Shown one piece after another: positions 37,167-46,067 of a DNA stretch of 64,000 nucleotides. The notes beneath the pieces were generated by a model. That model saw only the letters and a program-made list of their open reading frames with translations. It was not told the DNA's origin and did not search any database. The position numbers and the translations under genes were made by a program. Origin of the DNA: Prosthecobacter gellanilyticus. GTDB taxonomy: Bacteria > Verrucomicrobiota > Verrucomicrobiia > Verrucomicrobiales > Verrucomicrobiaceae. The number at the start of each line of letters is the position of its first letter. The stretch's first letter is position 1. The stretch covers positions 18,095 through 82,094 of the forward strand of contig NZ_BKAG01000032.1 in the NCBI RefSeq assembly GCF_007992435.1. The letters run 5' to 3'.

Positions 37167-38321
37167 ATGCCGACTCCCCGTGTTGCCCTCCTGGTCGAGA
37201 CCTCCCGTGAATATGGGCGTGGTCTTCTGCGCGGCATCATCCGCTATCAGCGCAAGCATGGGCCGTGGTCCATCACCTTTCAGCCGCATGGACTTGATGA
37301 GCCTCCGCCGCCGTGGCTGCGCACCTGGAAAGGGGATGGTATCATCGCGCGCATCAATGATCTAGCCACGGCGAAGGCGCTGATGCGGCTGAAGGTTCCC
37401 TTGATTGATCTGCGTGCCTCATTGCCAGGATTAAAACTGCCGATCGTGGGCATCGAGAACCGTCTGGTGGTGCGCATGGCGGTGGATCATTTCCTGGAGC
37501 GCGGGTTTCGACACTTCGCCTTCTGCGGCACGCCGTATGGACAGCATGTGTATCAGGACGAGCGCTCGGACCGCTTTCGTGCGGAACTCAAGGAGCATGG
37601 CTTTGAGTGTGATGTGTATCAGCATCCGAAAGTGAGACGAGGTGCCGAACAAGAATTGCAACATTTGACGCAATGGCTGGCAAAGCTGCCGAGGCCGTGT
37701 GCGCTGATGACCTGTCATGATGACCGGGGCCAGCAGGTGCTGGATGCCTGCCTGCGTGCGGGCTTTGCCGTGCCGGATGAGATCGCGGTGCTCGGTGTGG
37801 ACAATGACGAGTTCCTCTGCCAGCTCACCACGCCTCCGATGAGCAGCATTGATGTGGATCCAGTGAGGATCGGGCATGAGGCTGCAGCGCTGCTGGACCA
37901 GCTCATGAGCGGGAAGCAGCCGCCTCCTCCATCGCGCTTCTATCCACCTCGACGGATCATGGAGCGGCAGTCCACCAGCATCATCGCGGTGGAGGACCGG
38001 CATGTGGCCAGCACGGCACGGCGCATTCGTGACGGTGCCTGCACGCCGATGAGTGTGGACGAGGTGCTGCGGGATGTGCCGCTGAGCCGCAGCGCAGCCT
38101 ATCGAAGGTTTCGTCAGCAGCTCGGACGTTCACCGAAGCAGGAGCAGATGCGGCTGCGCATCATTCGCGCTCGCGAGCTTCTGGAGGACACGGATCTCAG
38201 CATCACGGAGATCGGGCAGCGCATCGGCTATGAGGAATCCAAGTACTTCATCCATGTCTTCAAGCAGCAGACAGGCACCACGCCGCTGAAGTATCGCAAA
38301 GCGAAGCAGGGCAAGCGGTGA
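37167..38321 (+). CDS. XylR-type transcriptional regulator (LacI-like sensor, AraC DNA-binding)
   Basis: 384 residues. The N-terminal ~275 residues are a periplasmic-binding-protein-like sensor (RVALLVETSREYGRGLLRGIIRYQ, GIENRLVVRMAVDHFLERGFRHFAFCG, PDEIAVLGVDNDEFLC). The C-terminal ~100 residues are an AraC-type double helix-turn-helix (VPLSRSAAYRRFRQQLGRSPKQEQMRLRIIRARELLEDTDLSITEIGQRIGYEESKYFIHVFKQQTG split over two helices). This layout and length match XylR of enterobacteria (392 residues). It likely senses the sugar imported by the divergent MFS protein and controls that operon. It converges 4 bases from the ceramidase-like gene. Confidence 0.9.
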   Translation: MPTPRVALLVETSREYGRGLLRGIIRYQRKHGPWSITFQPHGLDEPPPPWLRTWKGDGIIARINDLATAKALMRLKVPLIDLRASLPGLKLPIVGIENRLVVRMAVDHFLERGFRHFAFCGTPYGQHVYQDERSDRFRAELKEHGFECDVYQHPKVRRGAEQELQHLTQWLAKLPRPCALMTCHDDRGQQVLDACLRAGFAVPDEIAVLGVDNDEFLCQLTTPPMSSIDVDPVRIGHEAAALLDQLMSGKQPPPPSRFYPPRRIMERQSTSIIAVEDRHVASTARRIRDGACTPMSVDEVLRDVPLSRSAAYRRFRQQLGRSPKQEQMRLRIIRARELLEDTDLSITEIGQRIGYEESKYFIHVFKQQTGTTPLKYRKAKQGKR

Positions 38322-38325
38322 AGTT

Positions 38326-39807
38326 TTAGCGTGCGAGATTCTGCAAGACCTCCAGCGCCTTGGTCTCGAAGAGCTTCTGCCACTCAGGAGCCACAAGCAC
38401 ATCACAGTCTTCCTGCGCATAGCCGGTGTTGGTGCGCTGGGCGACGGTGGCGGTGTAGTAGATGTAGCCGTTCGTGTAGCCCGAGACATGGGCGTTCGCA
38501 TCCTGCGCGGCTTTCTTGATATTGAGGCCGACCTGCACGGTGATCTCACCGGGGAAGGTGACGAGCTTGAAATCGCCGACACGTAGCCCACAGACCTCCA
38601 CATCCAGCGTGGGGCTTCCGGAAGCTTTCGTCTGCTCGAGATGCCTTTTGAGCAAGGAGAGGTTGGCGCTCAGGCGTGTGAGCTTCTCCATGATGGTGAT
38701 ATTGCCGAGGTAGTTTTCGACGAGGGCCTTGTTGTCGGCATCGAGCTGTTGGAGAGGCTTGGCATCCTGCAGGTAGCCCTGCGCATAGTGCGAAGGCATG
38801 TCAGGAGACATCTTGTGCTGGAGGAGCAGCGGCAGGAAGGTTTTGAAATTGATGTTGGTCGGTCGCAAAGAGGCCAGAAGCACTTTTTGTTCGGCTTCGA
38901 TGTTGGAAATGCGCTTTTCGAAATCAGCCGCACGAGGCAGTGCGATGACTTCGCGACTCACTTTCAGCGCGGTATCCGCTTGTGGATTGAATTGGCGAAT
39001 AGCTGCTAACACAGTGGTGCCAAGCATGCTGCCGAGGGGCTCGGCATTCGCGGGACGGCTGACTTCCTTGTAGTGCACGGGATTGATGTCGCCGCCGCAG
39101 CCTTGCAGAAAGAGAGCAGTCGCGCCGGTGGCTTCCTCGATCACTTTCGAAGCAAAGCCGGGATAGTCCGCGCTGTTGCCCTTGCTTGGCGGATTCATGA
39201 TCGGGTGACAGGCGAACTGATACACGATGGCGAGCGGAGTGCCGTCGGCGCGGTCGAGGCGCAGCAGGCCAACCTGCGGGTCGATGGGGCCGATGCTTGC
39301 CACATCTTCATCACGCGGCATGGAGTAGGCGCGGCGCATGTCGACCTGTGAGCCATCCTTCAGTGTCATGCGGCGGTTTTCGCTGATGCGACTTTCGCTG
39401 CCATTGCCTGCGCTTGCTTTGACTGGCACCAGGTTCATCGCGGCTTCCTTCACGGCCTGCACCACGAGCTGCTGCAAGTCTGCACGCACGATGCCATGAC
39501 AGTGGCTGGCATTGATGATGACGCTGGCGGGTGGAATGCCGAGATCACGCTGGAGTTCACTGCGCACATTCGCCAGGAACCCATTGCCTATGCGACCGAT
39601 CTCGCCAATCGCCACCGCATCCACGGCGACGAGCACGGCGGTGGTTTCGCCATTTTTCAGAACGAGCGCACGAGCAAAGCAGGGATCATTCACAGGTCCT
39701 GTGCGGTCGGTGATATCCACCTTGGCAACACCGGCGCTGAGTTCGGCGCTGGCATGGGTGGTGATGGTGACCAGGCAGAGGACGAGAAGGAATCTTGAGA
39801 GAGTCAT
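38326..39807 (-). CDS. Neutral ceramidase-like exported protein (1 of 2)
   Basis: 493 residues with signal peptide MTLSRFLLVLCLVTITTHASA. It resembles the N-terminal domain of neutral/alkaline non-lysosomal ceramidases: ELSAGVAKVDITDRTGP, VLVAVDAVAIG, VIINASHCHG (zinc-binding His), YQFACHPI and LFLQGCGGDINP. In Verrucomicrobiota such proteins are numerous and rarely tested; ceramide as substrate is not implied. The coding strand is shared with the DUF1080-NHL gene, whose stop is 5 bases from this start. Confidence 0.8.
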   Translation of the reverse strand: MTLSRFLLVLCLVTITTHASAELSAGVAKVDITDRTGPVNDPCFARALVLKNGETTAVLVAVDAVAIGEIGRIGNGFLANVRSELQRDLGIPPASVIINASHCHGIVRADLQQLVVQAVKEAAMNLVPVKASAGNGSESRISENRRMTLKDGSQVDMRRAYSMPRDEDVASIGPIDPQVGLLRLDRADGTPLAIVYQFACHPIMNPPSKGNSADYPGFASKVIEEATGATALFLQGCGGDINPVHYKEVSRPANAEPLGSMLGTTVLAAIRQFNPQADTALKVSREVIALPRAADFEKRISNIEAEQKVLLASLRPTNINFKTFLPLLLQHKMSPDMPSHYAQGYLQDAKPLQQLDADNKALVENYLGNITIMEKLTRLSANLSLLKRHLEQTKASGSPTLDVEVCGLRVGDFKLVTFPGEITVQVGLNIKKAAQDANAHVSGYTNGYIYYTATVAQRTNTGYAQEDCDVLVAPEWQKLFETKALEVLQNLAR

Positions 39808-39812
39808 GAGAG

Positions 39813-41558
39813 CTAGGGAGCCGTGATCACATACTTCTGCACACGGTGGTTGTAGGTGTCGACGACGAACAATTCGTTATGGCTGTTGATGGCGACGCCG
39901 TGAGGGGCGTAGAACTGGCCTTCTTCTGTGCCCTGGGTATCGCCGATGCCGCCGATGTAGGTGCCTTCAGGTGAGAAGCACTGTACACGGCCGCTCACGG
40001 CGGAGATCCAGAGGCGGTTCTGACGATCGAACGCGATGCCGATGGGGCCGATGAGCTTGGCATTGAAGCCGGTGAAGAAGCCGCCGAAGGCTCCGGGCTT
40101 GTCATCGAGCGTTCCCCAGGCGAGCAGCGGTTTGCCCTCAGGAGAAAATTTCTGGATGCGACCAACGCTGGCCTCGGTGGTGAAGATGCAGCCCGCTTGA
40201 TTGATGGCGATGAACTGCGGGCCGCCGACACGTGACTTGGGATTGGTGTTGCCACCGAACTGACCGGGCTTCACGCCATACTCGCCCCATTTGCGGAGGA
40301 ACTTTCCTTCACGATCAAAGACCTGCACGCGGCGGTTGGTTTGATCTGCGACGAAGACCTCGCCCGCTTTGTTGACGGCGAGGCCGCCGGGCCAGCTGAG
40401 CTGGCCATCACCGGTGCCTGTAGATCCCCACTCGCGGATGAACTCACCTTTCTGCGAATAGACACTCACGCGGTCCTGGGCCTTGGTCTGGTTCACTCGT
40501 GCGACCGGAAAATGCGTGATGTAAAGCAGGTCGCCATCTGCGGTGATGCCACCGGGATTGGGCAGCACGGGAAAGTGGGCCAGCAGTTTACCGTCTGCAT
40601 CGAACTTCTGCACGCGGCTGTTGTAGTGATCGGAGATGAAGATCTCATCCGCGGCATTGATGGCGATGCCGATGGGAATGTTAAAGTCACCGGGGGCTTC
40701 GCCTTCCTTGCCCCACATGGTTTCGAAAGTGGCGGCTTTGGGAGCTGCTTGGGTGGTAGATGCTTTGGCGAGCGGACGAACGCTGATCTCCTTGAACCAG
40801 ATGACGTCACCCGGATCATGATTTTGTAGGCCGATATAGCCGTGCGTGGGGCGGGGAATGTCGCGGATGGGTTCGGTCCATTTTTTTCGCGGCGGAAGAT
40901 CCTTCGCGGCCGAATCAAAAGTGCTGAGAAGCGTGCCATCGACCTCGACGCGGATGCGTGTGGCATTGAGCGTGATGATCATCGTGCGCCACTCGGTCTG
41001 CGGTTTCGGTGGAAGAGGCGCGGACTTGGCCAGGGAGTAGATGGCACCGGTGCGATGGAACTCATCCGTATCGTCCATGATCTGAACTTCGTAGCCGTGA
41101 TGCACGGGATACCAGGCACCGAGGTGTTTGTTGGAGGCATCTTCCAGCACCTGCAGCATGGCTTTGGAGAGGCGGCCGGTCTTTTCATCACGATGCACCT
41201 CGGGTGACTTCTCTCCTGCCTTGGCGAGGATGCCGTCATCAAGCCGGACGTAGATGCCGGCGTTCGATTTGGGCTTCTCGCAGCGGTAGACAATGCGGAT
41301 CTGGCAGTCCCCAAGCTTCTCTTTCGTATAGAGGAGAAGGCCCATGCCGCGGTCATCGGGCTCCGTGCGCAAAGCGCCATCGTCGACGACGAAACTACCC
41401 CAGCCGACCTGTGACCACGCAGTGTCGACTTTGTTGTCCCTGATCAAGGGTAGAGCACGCCAGGGCAGATCTGGCGAAGAGTTCGATTGCCCTGAGGCAG
41501 GTGATCCAAGCATGAGACCCGCGAGCAGCAGCAGACGGAGTGCGCGCGGCGTCTTCAT
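39813..41558 (-). CDS. DUF1080 (3-keto-glycoside hydrolase-like) domain fused to NHL repeats
   Basis: 581 residues from the ATG at 41558, which gives a signal peptide (MKTPRALRLLLLAGLMLGSPASG). Residues ~35-240 form a DUF1080/3-keto-disaccharide hydrolase jelly-roll (GDCQIRIVYRCEKPKSNAGIYVRL, GYEVQIMDD, DGTLLSTFD, GYIGLQNHDPGDVIWFKEISVRPL). Residues ~260-580 are an NHL beta-propeller (FNIPIGIAINAADEIFISDHYNSRVQKFDADG, PGGLAVNKAGEVFVADQTNRRVQVFDREG, PHGVAINSHNELFVVDTYNHRVQKY). The fusion suggests a surface or periplasmic carbohydrate-binding hydrolase. It is flanked by two ceramidase-like genes on the same strand. A GTTAGGC word lies just upstream at 41572. Confidence 0.83.
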   Translation of the reverse strand: MKTPRALRLLLLAGLMLGSPASGQSNSSPDLPWRALPLIRDNKVDTAWSQVGWGSFVVDDGALRTEPDDRGMGLLLYTKEKLGDCQIRIVYRCEKPKSNAGIYVRLDDGILAKAGEKSPEVHRDEKTGRLSKAMLQVLEDASNKHLGAWYPVHHGYEVQIMDDTDEFHRTGAIYSLAKSAPLPPKPQTEWRTMIITLNATRIRVEVDGTLLSTFDSAAKDLPPRKKWTEPIRDIPRPTHGYIGLQNHDPGDVIWFKEISVRPLAKASTTQAAPKAATFETMWGKEGEAPGDFNIPIGIAINAADEIFISDHYNSRVQKFDADGKLLAHFPVLPNPGGITADGDLLYITHFPVARVNQTKAQDRVSVYSQKGEFIREWGSTGTGDGQLSWPGGLAVNKAGEVFVADQTNRRVQVFDREGKFLRKWGEYGVKPGQFGGNTNPKSRVGGPQFIAINQAGCIFTTEASVGRIQKFSPEGKPLLAWGTLDDKPGAFGGFFTGFNAKLIGPIGIAFDRQNRLWISAVSGRVQCFSPEGTYIGGIGDTQGTEEGQFYAPHGVAINSHNELFVVDTYNHRVQKYVITAP

Positions 41559-41595
41559 GAGGTCAATGGTGGTTAGGCCTTTCGGCTGATGGCTG

Positions 41596-43008
41596 TTACT
41601 TGAGTTTCTCAAAGAGCTCCTCGAGCCCGGCAAGGATCTTCGTGGACGCATCGACTTCCAGGCAGCTTGACCGCGCGCGCCAGGTTTCATAGCCACCGAG
41701 CTTGTGATGCTCCGGTGTGGGCAGGTAGCCGTGATAGGCGTTGGCGAGAGAGACGGTAAAGGTTTGAGCGTGGCGCTTTTTTAGCTCGAGACCGATCTCC
41801 ACAAAGGTTTCCGCAGGAATGGCTGAGACCCGCAGGTCCCCTATTTTCAGGACTTGCAGCGGCGCGGAGACTTCAGGTGGGAACTCGCTGAGCAGCACGG
41901 TCTCGCGGGCATAGACCTGCTCCATGGTTTCCATGCGCGGAAAAAGCTTGGATTGCTTCATCACTTCTCGTGCCTTAGCGGCCTCATCTTTGGAAGGTAG
42001 GCGCAGGCCGAGAGTGATTTCTTTTTGCGCGACGGCGAGCGGAACCCAATCATGATAGACGAGTGTTTTGCACACACGGGCGACTTCCTGAGCGACATCA
42101 TTGGCGACGAGTTTGATCTGGCCGTAGGGCGGCTGTTTGACCTGGCTGCCGCGGAAGTCGATGTTGTTGATGTCGCCGCTGGTGCCATTCGACATGGCAC
42201 CGACGAAGGGCGGATCCAATTGCTCTGCATTCAGCAGCTCGCCGACGCGATTCGCAAAGGCACCGAAGTAGTCTGCGGAGATGTGACCCGCACCGACACC
42301 TCCGACATAGTGTAGCGAGTAGTTGGCATACAGGGCGAGGGGCTTTCCTTCCGCTGACTGCACGGAGATGAACCACACCTGTGGATCCGTGGGGCCGGCG
42401 GGCTGGTCGAGGTTCGGGTTCTTGATGCCGGGATTGGTCTTCACCTGCTCGGTGGTCACTCCGTGGGGTGATGCGGGCACGGTGCCTGGCTTCAAGCGCC
42501 AGCGGCGGTTGAAAACATGCTGCGGCACCTCGCCAAAGCCCCAGCCGATCTTGGCAGGCGCGAGATTGGTGAGGGCGCGGCGCACACCATCTGCGATGCG
42601 TCGTGCGACGAAGCGCTGATACAGCGGGTTGGGTTCACTCTGGCCCACGGCCTGGAGCGTGCCACAGGAGTGTGAGTGCGTGGCGGACATGAGCATGTTC
42701 TCCATCGGCAGGCCGGTGGCCTCATTGACCATCTTGCGGGCTTCATCGAAGACGGCGCGGCCAATCACGCAACTGTCCACGACGACAAGGGCGAGTTTCG
42801 TCTGTCCGTCATCCAGCGCGAGGCAGCGTACGTGCAACTCATCATGGATGAAAGTGGCTGTGCCATCCTGAAAGCCGCCATTGATGGAGGTGCCAAGTTC
42901 AGGGGTGACATTGCTGGTGGCAGCTCCGGCTTTGAAGACACGCGGCGCATCAGCGGCGTGAATAGGTGAACACGCAAGACAGACAAGGATGAGGGCACGC
43001 AGATTCAT
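41596..43008 (-). CDS. Neutral ceramidase-like exported protein (2 of 2)
   Basis: 470 residues from the ATG at 43008 (signal peptide MNLRALILVCLACSPIHA). The open frame continues upstream across the end of uvrB and is not used. The ceramidase-like motifs are FKAGAATSNVTPELGTSINGGF, ALVVVDSCVIG, LMSATHSHSCG, YANYSLHYVGG and AMSNGTSGDINNI. It shares the family's framework with the 38326 product but is clearly a separate paralogue. It is the first gene of a three-gene minus-strand group (ceramidase-like, DUF1080-NHL, ceramidase-like). A role in breaking amide or ester bonds of environmental polymers is a guess. Confidence 0.8.
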   Translation of the reverse strand: MNLRALILVCLACSPIHAADAPRVFKAGAATSNVTPELGTSINGGFQDGTATFIHDELHVRCLALDDGQTKLALVVVDSCVIGRAVFDEARKMVNEATGLPMENMLMSATHSHSCGTLQAVGQSEPNPLYQRFVARRIADGVRRALTNLAPAKIGWGFGEVPQHVFNRRWRLKPGTVPASPHGVTTEQVKTNPGIKNPNLDQPAGPTDPQVWFISVQSAEGKPLALYANYSLHYVGGVGAGHISADYFGAFANRVGELLNAEQLDPPFVGAMSNGTSGDINNIDFRGSQVKQPPYGQIKLVANDVAQEVARVCKTLVYHDWVPLAVAQKEITLGLRLPSKDEAAKAREVMKQSKLFPRMETMEQVYARETVLLSEFPPEVSAPLQVLKIGDLRVSAIPAETFVEIGLELKKRHAQTFTVSLANAYHGYLPTPEHHKLGGYETWRARSSCLEVDASTKILAGLEELFEKLK

Positions 43009-43057
43009 ACGGGAGGTCGTTGTACCTACGTGCCCGGATGGAAACTCTGCCAAGGGA

Positions 43058-45265
43058 TCAGCCTTTCTTGCCCTTGCCGCGCTTGAACTTGCCATAGCTG
43101 ACTTTCTTCGGCTTTGGCAAGGAACCGCCATCATCGGGATTGAGGCCGGCTTGCTTCTTGAGCTCGCGGATCTGGTCGCGGAGGAGGGCGGCGCGTTCGA
43201 ACTCGAGCTTGATGGCGGCTTCGGCCATCTCACCTTCGAGCTCGCGGATGACCTCGGTGACGACGAAGTCGCCTCCACCGCCTTCGCGCAGGACATTTTC
43301 CTCGATGTCCTTGGCCTTGCCGAGGATCTGCAGGCTCTCCTGAACCGCGCGGCGCACGGTCTGAGGCGTGATACCATGCTTTTGGTTATGGCTTTCCTGC
43401 ACCTCGCGGCGATGCCGGCTGATGCTGAGGAGCGCGCGGATGCTCTGGGTCTCAAGATCCGCGAAAAGCACCACCTCACCCCCGACGTGACGTGCGGCAC
43501 GTCCCGCGGTCTGGATGAGGGAGGTCTCGCTGCGCAGGAAGCCTTCTTTGTCCGCATCCAGGATGCAGACGAGACTCACCTCTGGAAGGTCGAGACCTTC
43601 ACGAAGTAGGTTGATACCCACGAGCACATCACAGTCGCCTTTGCGCAGGCTGCGGAGGATCTCCACGCGCTCGATGGCGTCGATATCGCTATGCAGGTAG
43701 CGCACCTTCATGTCGATGTTCCGCAGGTAGTCGGTCAAGTCCTCGGCGGTGCGCTTGGTCAGGGTGGTGACGAGCACACGCTCACCCTTCTCGATGCGCT
43801 GGCGGCAGAGCTCGATGGTCTCGTCAATCTGGCCCTTGAGTGGCTTGATGGTGATGATGGGATCGAGGAGGCCTGTTGGACGAATAATTTGTTCGACCAC
43901 GAGGTTGCGACCTTTCGTGGTGACATCAAACTTCTCCACGGGCTGGGCGTTCCCGCTGGCGCGGATGCTGAGACCTGGTAGGGCCGCGGGCACGGTTTCT
44001 TCCTCACCGATGCGCTCGCGCTTATGGGGGATATAGCCCTGGTTGCCGACCACACTGTTCTCCATCTCAAAGCGGGCCGGGGTGGCGCTGACATAAACGA
44101 GCTGGCCCACCTTGCCCATGAACTCGTTGAACTTCAGCGGGCGGTTGTCCATCGCGCTGGGCAGGCGGAAGCCGTGGTCGACGAGGACGGTCTTGCGGGA
44201 TTTATCCCCCTCATACATGCCGCCGATCTGCGGGATGGTGGCGTGGCTTTCATCCACAAAAACGAGCGGCGGCTCGCGGAAGAAGTCCAGCAGGGTGCCG
44301 GGTGTGGCTCCTGGCGCGCGGCCGGTGAGATGGCGGCTGTAGTTCTCAATGCCCTGGCAGAAGCCCATCTCCTGCATCATCTCGATGTCATGCTCCGTGC
44401 GCATGCGCAGGCGCTGGGCCTCGAGGAGCTTGCCTTCCTTTTCAAACCAGGCCACGCGTTCAGTCATCTCGTCCCGGATATGGACGATGGCCTTTTTCAT
44501 CTTGTCACCTGGCGTAACGAACTGTTTGGCAGGGAAAAGCGTGTAGCTGGGCATCTTCAGCGTGACGGTGCCGGTGAGAACGTCCACGGCGCTGATGCGG
44601 TCGATCTCATCACCAAAGAACTCGATGCGGATGGCCTCACTGTCGAGGTAGGCGGGCACGACCTCCACCACATCTCCACGCGCACGGAAGGCACCGCGCT
44701 TGAGCTGGATGTCATTGCGCTCGTAGAGCATGTTTACCAGGCTGGTGAGCAGGGTCTCGCGGGTCATTTGCTGGCCGACATGCATGGGAACCATCATGCC
44801 CTCATAGTCCTCGGGCGAACCCAAGCCGTAGATGCAGGACACGGAGGCGACGACGATGGCATCTGGCCGCGTGAGCAGCGCGCCCATGCTGGAGAGACGC
44901 AGGCGCTCGATCTCGTCATTCACGTTCGAGTCCTTCTCGATGTAGGTGTCTGTGCGCGCGATGTAGGCCTCGGGCTGGTAGTAGTCAAAGTAGCTGACGA
45001 AGTACTCGACCGAGTTGTCCGGGAAGAAGTTCTTAAACTCCGAGTAAAGCTGCGCAGCCAGCGTCTTGTTATGGCTGAAGATCAGCGAGGGCTTGCCGAT
45101 CTGCTCGATGACATTCGCCATGGTGAATGTCTTCCCGGAGCCGGTGACGCCGAGCAGGGTCTGGTGCCTGTTTCCAGCCTTCACGGACTTCACCAGCTTC
45201 GCGATGGCTTGTGCCTGGTCGCCACGCGGATGGAACTCGGGATTGAGACGAAAGGGGGAAGACAT
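43058..45265 (-). CDS. uvrB: UvrABC system protein B
   Basis: 735 residues. Walker A LLGVTGSGKT (37-46), the beta-hairpin region YFVSYFDYYQPEAY (88-101), VFVDESHATIPQIGGMY (335-351), VYVSATP (390-396), LVGINLLREGLDLPEVSLV (548-566) and QTAGRAARH identify the damage-recognition helicase of nucleotide excision repair. The C-terminal UVR motif that binds UvrC is at ~669-704. The protein is about 60 residues longer than typical UvrB (~670). The main difference is an extra ~50-residue segment at about 404-453, between VSATPARFEMENS and VEQIIRPTGLLDP, plus a basic tail (KFKRGKGKKG). Confidence 0.97.
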   Translation of the reverse strand: MSSPFRLNPEFHPRGDQAQAIAKLVKSVKAGNRHQTLLGVTGSGKTFTMANVIEQIGKPSLIFSHNKTLAAQLYSEFKNFFPDNSVEYFVSYFDYYQPEAYIARTDTYIEKDSNVNDEIERLRLSSMGALLTRPDAIVVASVSCIYGLGSPEDYEGMMVPMHVGQQMTRETLLTSLVNMLYERNDIQLKRGAFRARGDVVEVVPAYLDSEAIRIEFFGDEIDRISAVDVLTGTVTLKMPSYTLFPAKQFVTPGDKMKKAIVHIRDEMTERVAWFEKEGKLLEAQRLRMRTEHDIEMMQEMGFCQGIENYSRHLTGRAPGATPGTLLDFFREPPLVFVDESHATIPQIGGMYEGDKSRKTVLVDHGFRLPSAMDNRPLKFNEFMGKVGQLVYVSATPARFEMENSVVGNQGYIPHKRERIGEEETVPAALPGLSIRASGNAQPVEKFDVTTKGRNLVVEQIIRPTGLLDPIITIKPLKGQIDETIELCRQRIEKGERVLVTTLTKRTAEDLTDYLRNIDMKVRYLHSDIDAIERVEILRSLRKGDCDVLVGINLLREGLDLPEVSLVCILDADKEGFLRSETSLIQTAGRAARHVGGEVVLFADLETQSIRALLSISRHRREVQESHNQKHGITPQTVRRAVQESLQILGKAKDIEENVLREGGGGDFVVTEVIRELEGEMAEAAIKLEFERAALLRDQIRELKKQAGLNPDDGGSLPKPKKVSYGKFKRGKGKKG

Positions 45266-45341
45266 AGGAGGGTAGAACCCGAAATACGTCCCCCAGGGCT
45301 GGCTGGCAACCCCTGTTCAACTGTTCACCTCTGCAACTTTT

Positions 45342-45671
45342 TCAGTCCTTTGCGCTGGAGCCGTCGCGTGCGGTCTCGCAGTTCCAGCAGACCTCGAACT
45401 CGGCGGGGTTTTCCTCATTGCACTTGGCACAGGTCCACTCGGCGGTGCTTTCCGGTGTTTCGGGATAGTGATGCGGCTTCAGGAGCGCGATGGCCTCATC
45501 GTAGCGGCTGTCATCCACAATGCAGAGCGTGGGCTGGAAGATGGGCGAGATGACGTTCAGTGTTTGTGCGCCGGCGTCGTTCTGGATGAAGCAGACGATG
45601 CCTGCCTCATCGAGCACTGACTTGTAAAAGCCGATGCGGCTGGAATCCATGCTGGTGTAGAGCTCTTTCAT
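45342..45671 (-). CDS. DUF2007-like protein with RanBP2-type zinc finger
   Basis: 109 residues. The N-terminal ~68 residues match the DUF2007 putative signal-transducing fold (LYTSMDSSRIGFYKSVLDEAGI, DDSRYDEAIALL). The C-terminal segment W-T-C-AK-C-NEEN-PAEFEV-C-WN-C fits the RanBP2-type zinc-finger pattern (W-x-C-x2-C-x3-N-x6-C-x2-C), with four zinc-binding cysteines. The function is unknown; a regulatory or nucleic-acid/protein-binding role is inferred. It follows the cupin gene by 6 bases on the same strand. Confidence 0.75.
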   Translation of the reverse strand: MKELYTSMDSSRIGFYKSVLDEAGIVCFIQNDAGAQTLNVISPIFQPTLCIVDDSRYDEAIALLKPHHYPETPESTAEWTCAKCNEENPAEFEVCWNCETARDGSSAKD

Positions 45672-45677
45672 AGTGGC

Positions 45678-46025
45678 TTAGACCTCGAACTCATCCGCCG
45701 GATCAAAGGGCGGCATGGGGACATTGATGATCTTCAATTTGCCGACGGCGCGGTGGACGCAGCCGGGGCGGATCATGACGGTGGTCATGGGCTTGAGCGG
45801 GATGATCTGGCCATCGGCCTCAAGGTGGCCTTCTCCCTCGAGCACGATGTAGATCTCCGTCATCTTCTGGTGGTAGTGCGCCTTGCTGTCCGCATGGATG
45901 TCCGTGAGATGCACGGTGGCCAGGGTATTCCAGGGCTCCTTGAAGGCGCGGCGTGCCTGGCCACAAGGGCAAGGTGTGGGCGTGATCTCATCAAGCTGGG
46001 CGACGGCGAAGCGGGGAGAGGACAT
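45678..46025 (-). CDS. Cupin-domain protein
   Basis: 115 residues from the ATG at 46025; a further upstream start would overlap the toxin gene. The cupin motif 1 is HYHQKMTEIYIVLEGEGHLEADG (His, His, Glu metal ligands), and motif 2 is VMIRPGCVHRAVG. A CPCGQ run near residue 19 is unusual. It is a small metal-binding beta-barrel of unknown substrate, probably co-transcribed with the DUF2007-like gene. Confidence 0.8.
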   Translation of the reverse strand: MSSPRFAVAQLDEITPTPCPCGQARRAFKEPWNTLATVHLTDIHADSKAHYHQKMTEIYIVLEGEGHLEADGQIIPLKPMTTVMIRPGCVHRAVGKLKIINVPMPPFDPADEFEV

Positions 46026-46067
46026 AGTGGGTAATGACGAATGTCGAAATCCGAATGACGAAGTCAA

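Noticed and set aside
44024..45553. Plus-strand open frame of about 509 codons
   Set aside because: Antisense to uvrB, which is unmistakable.
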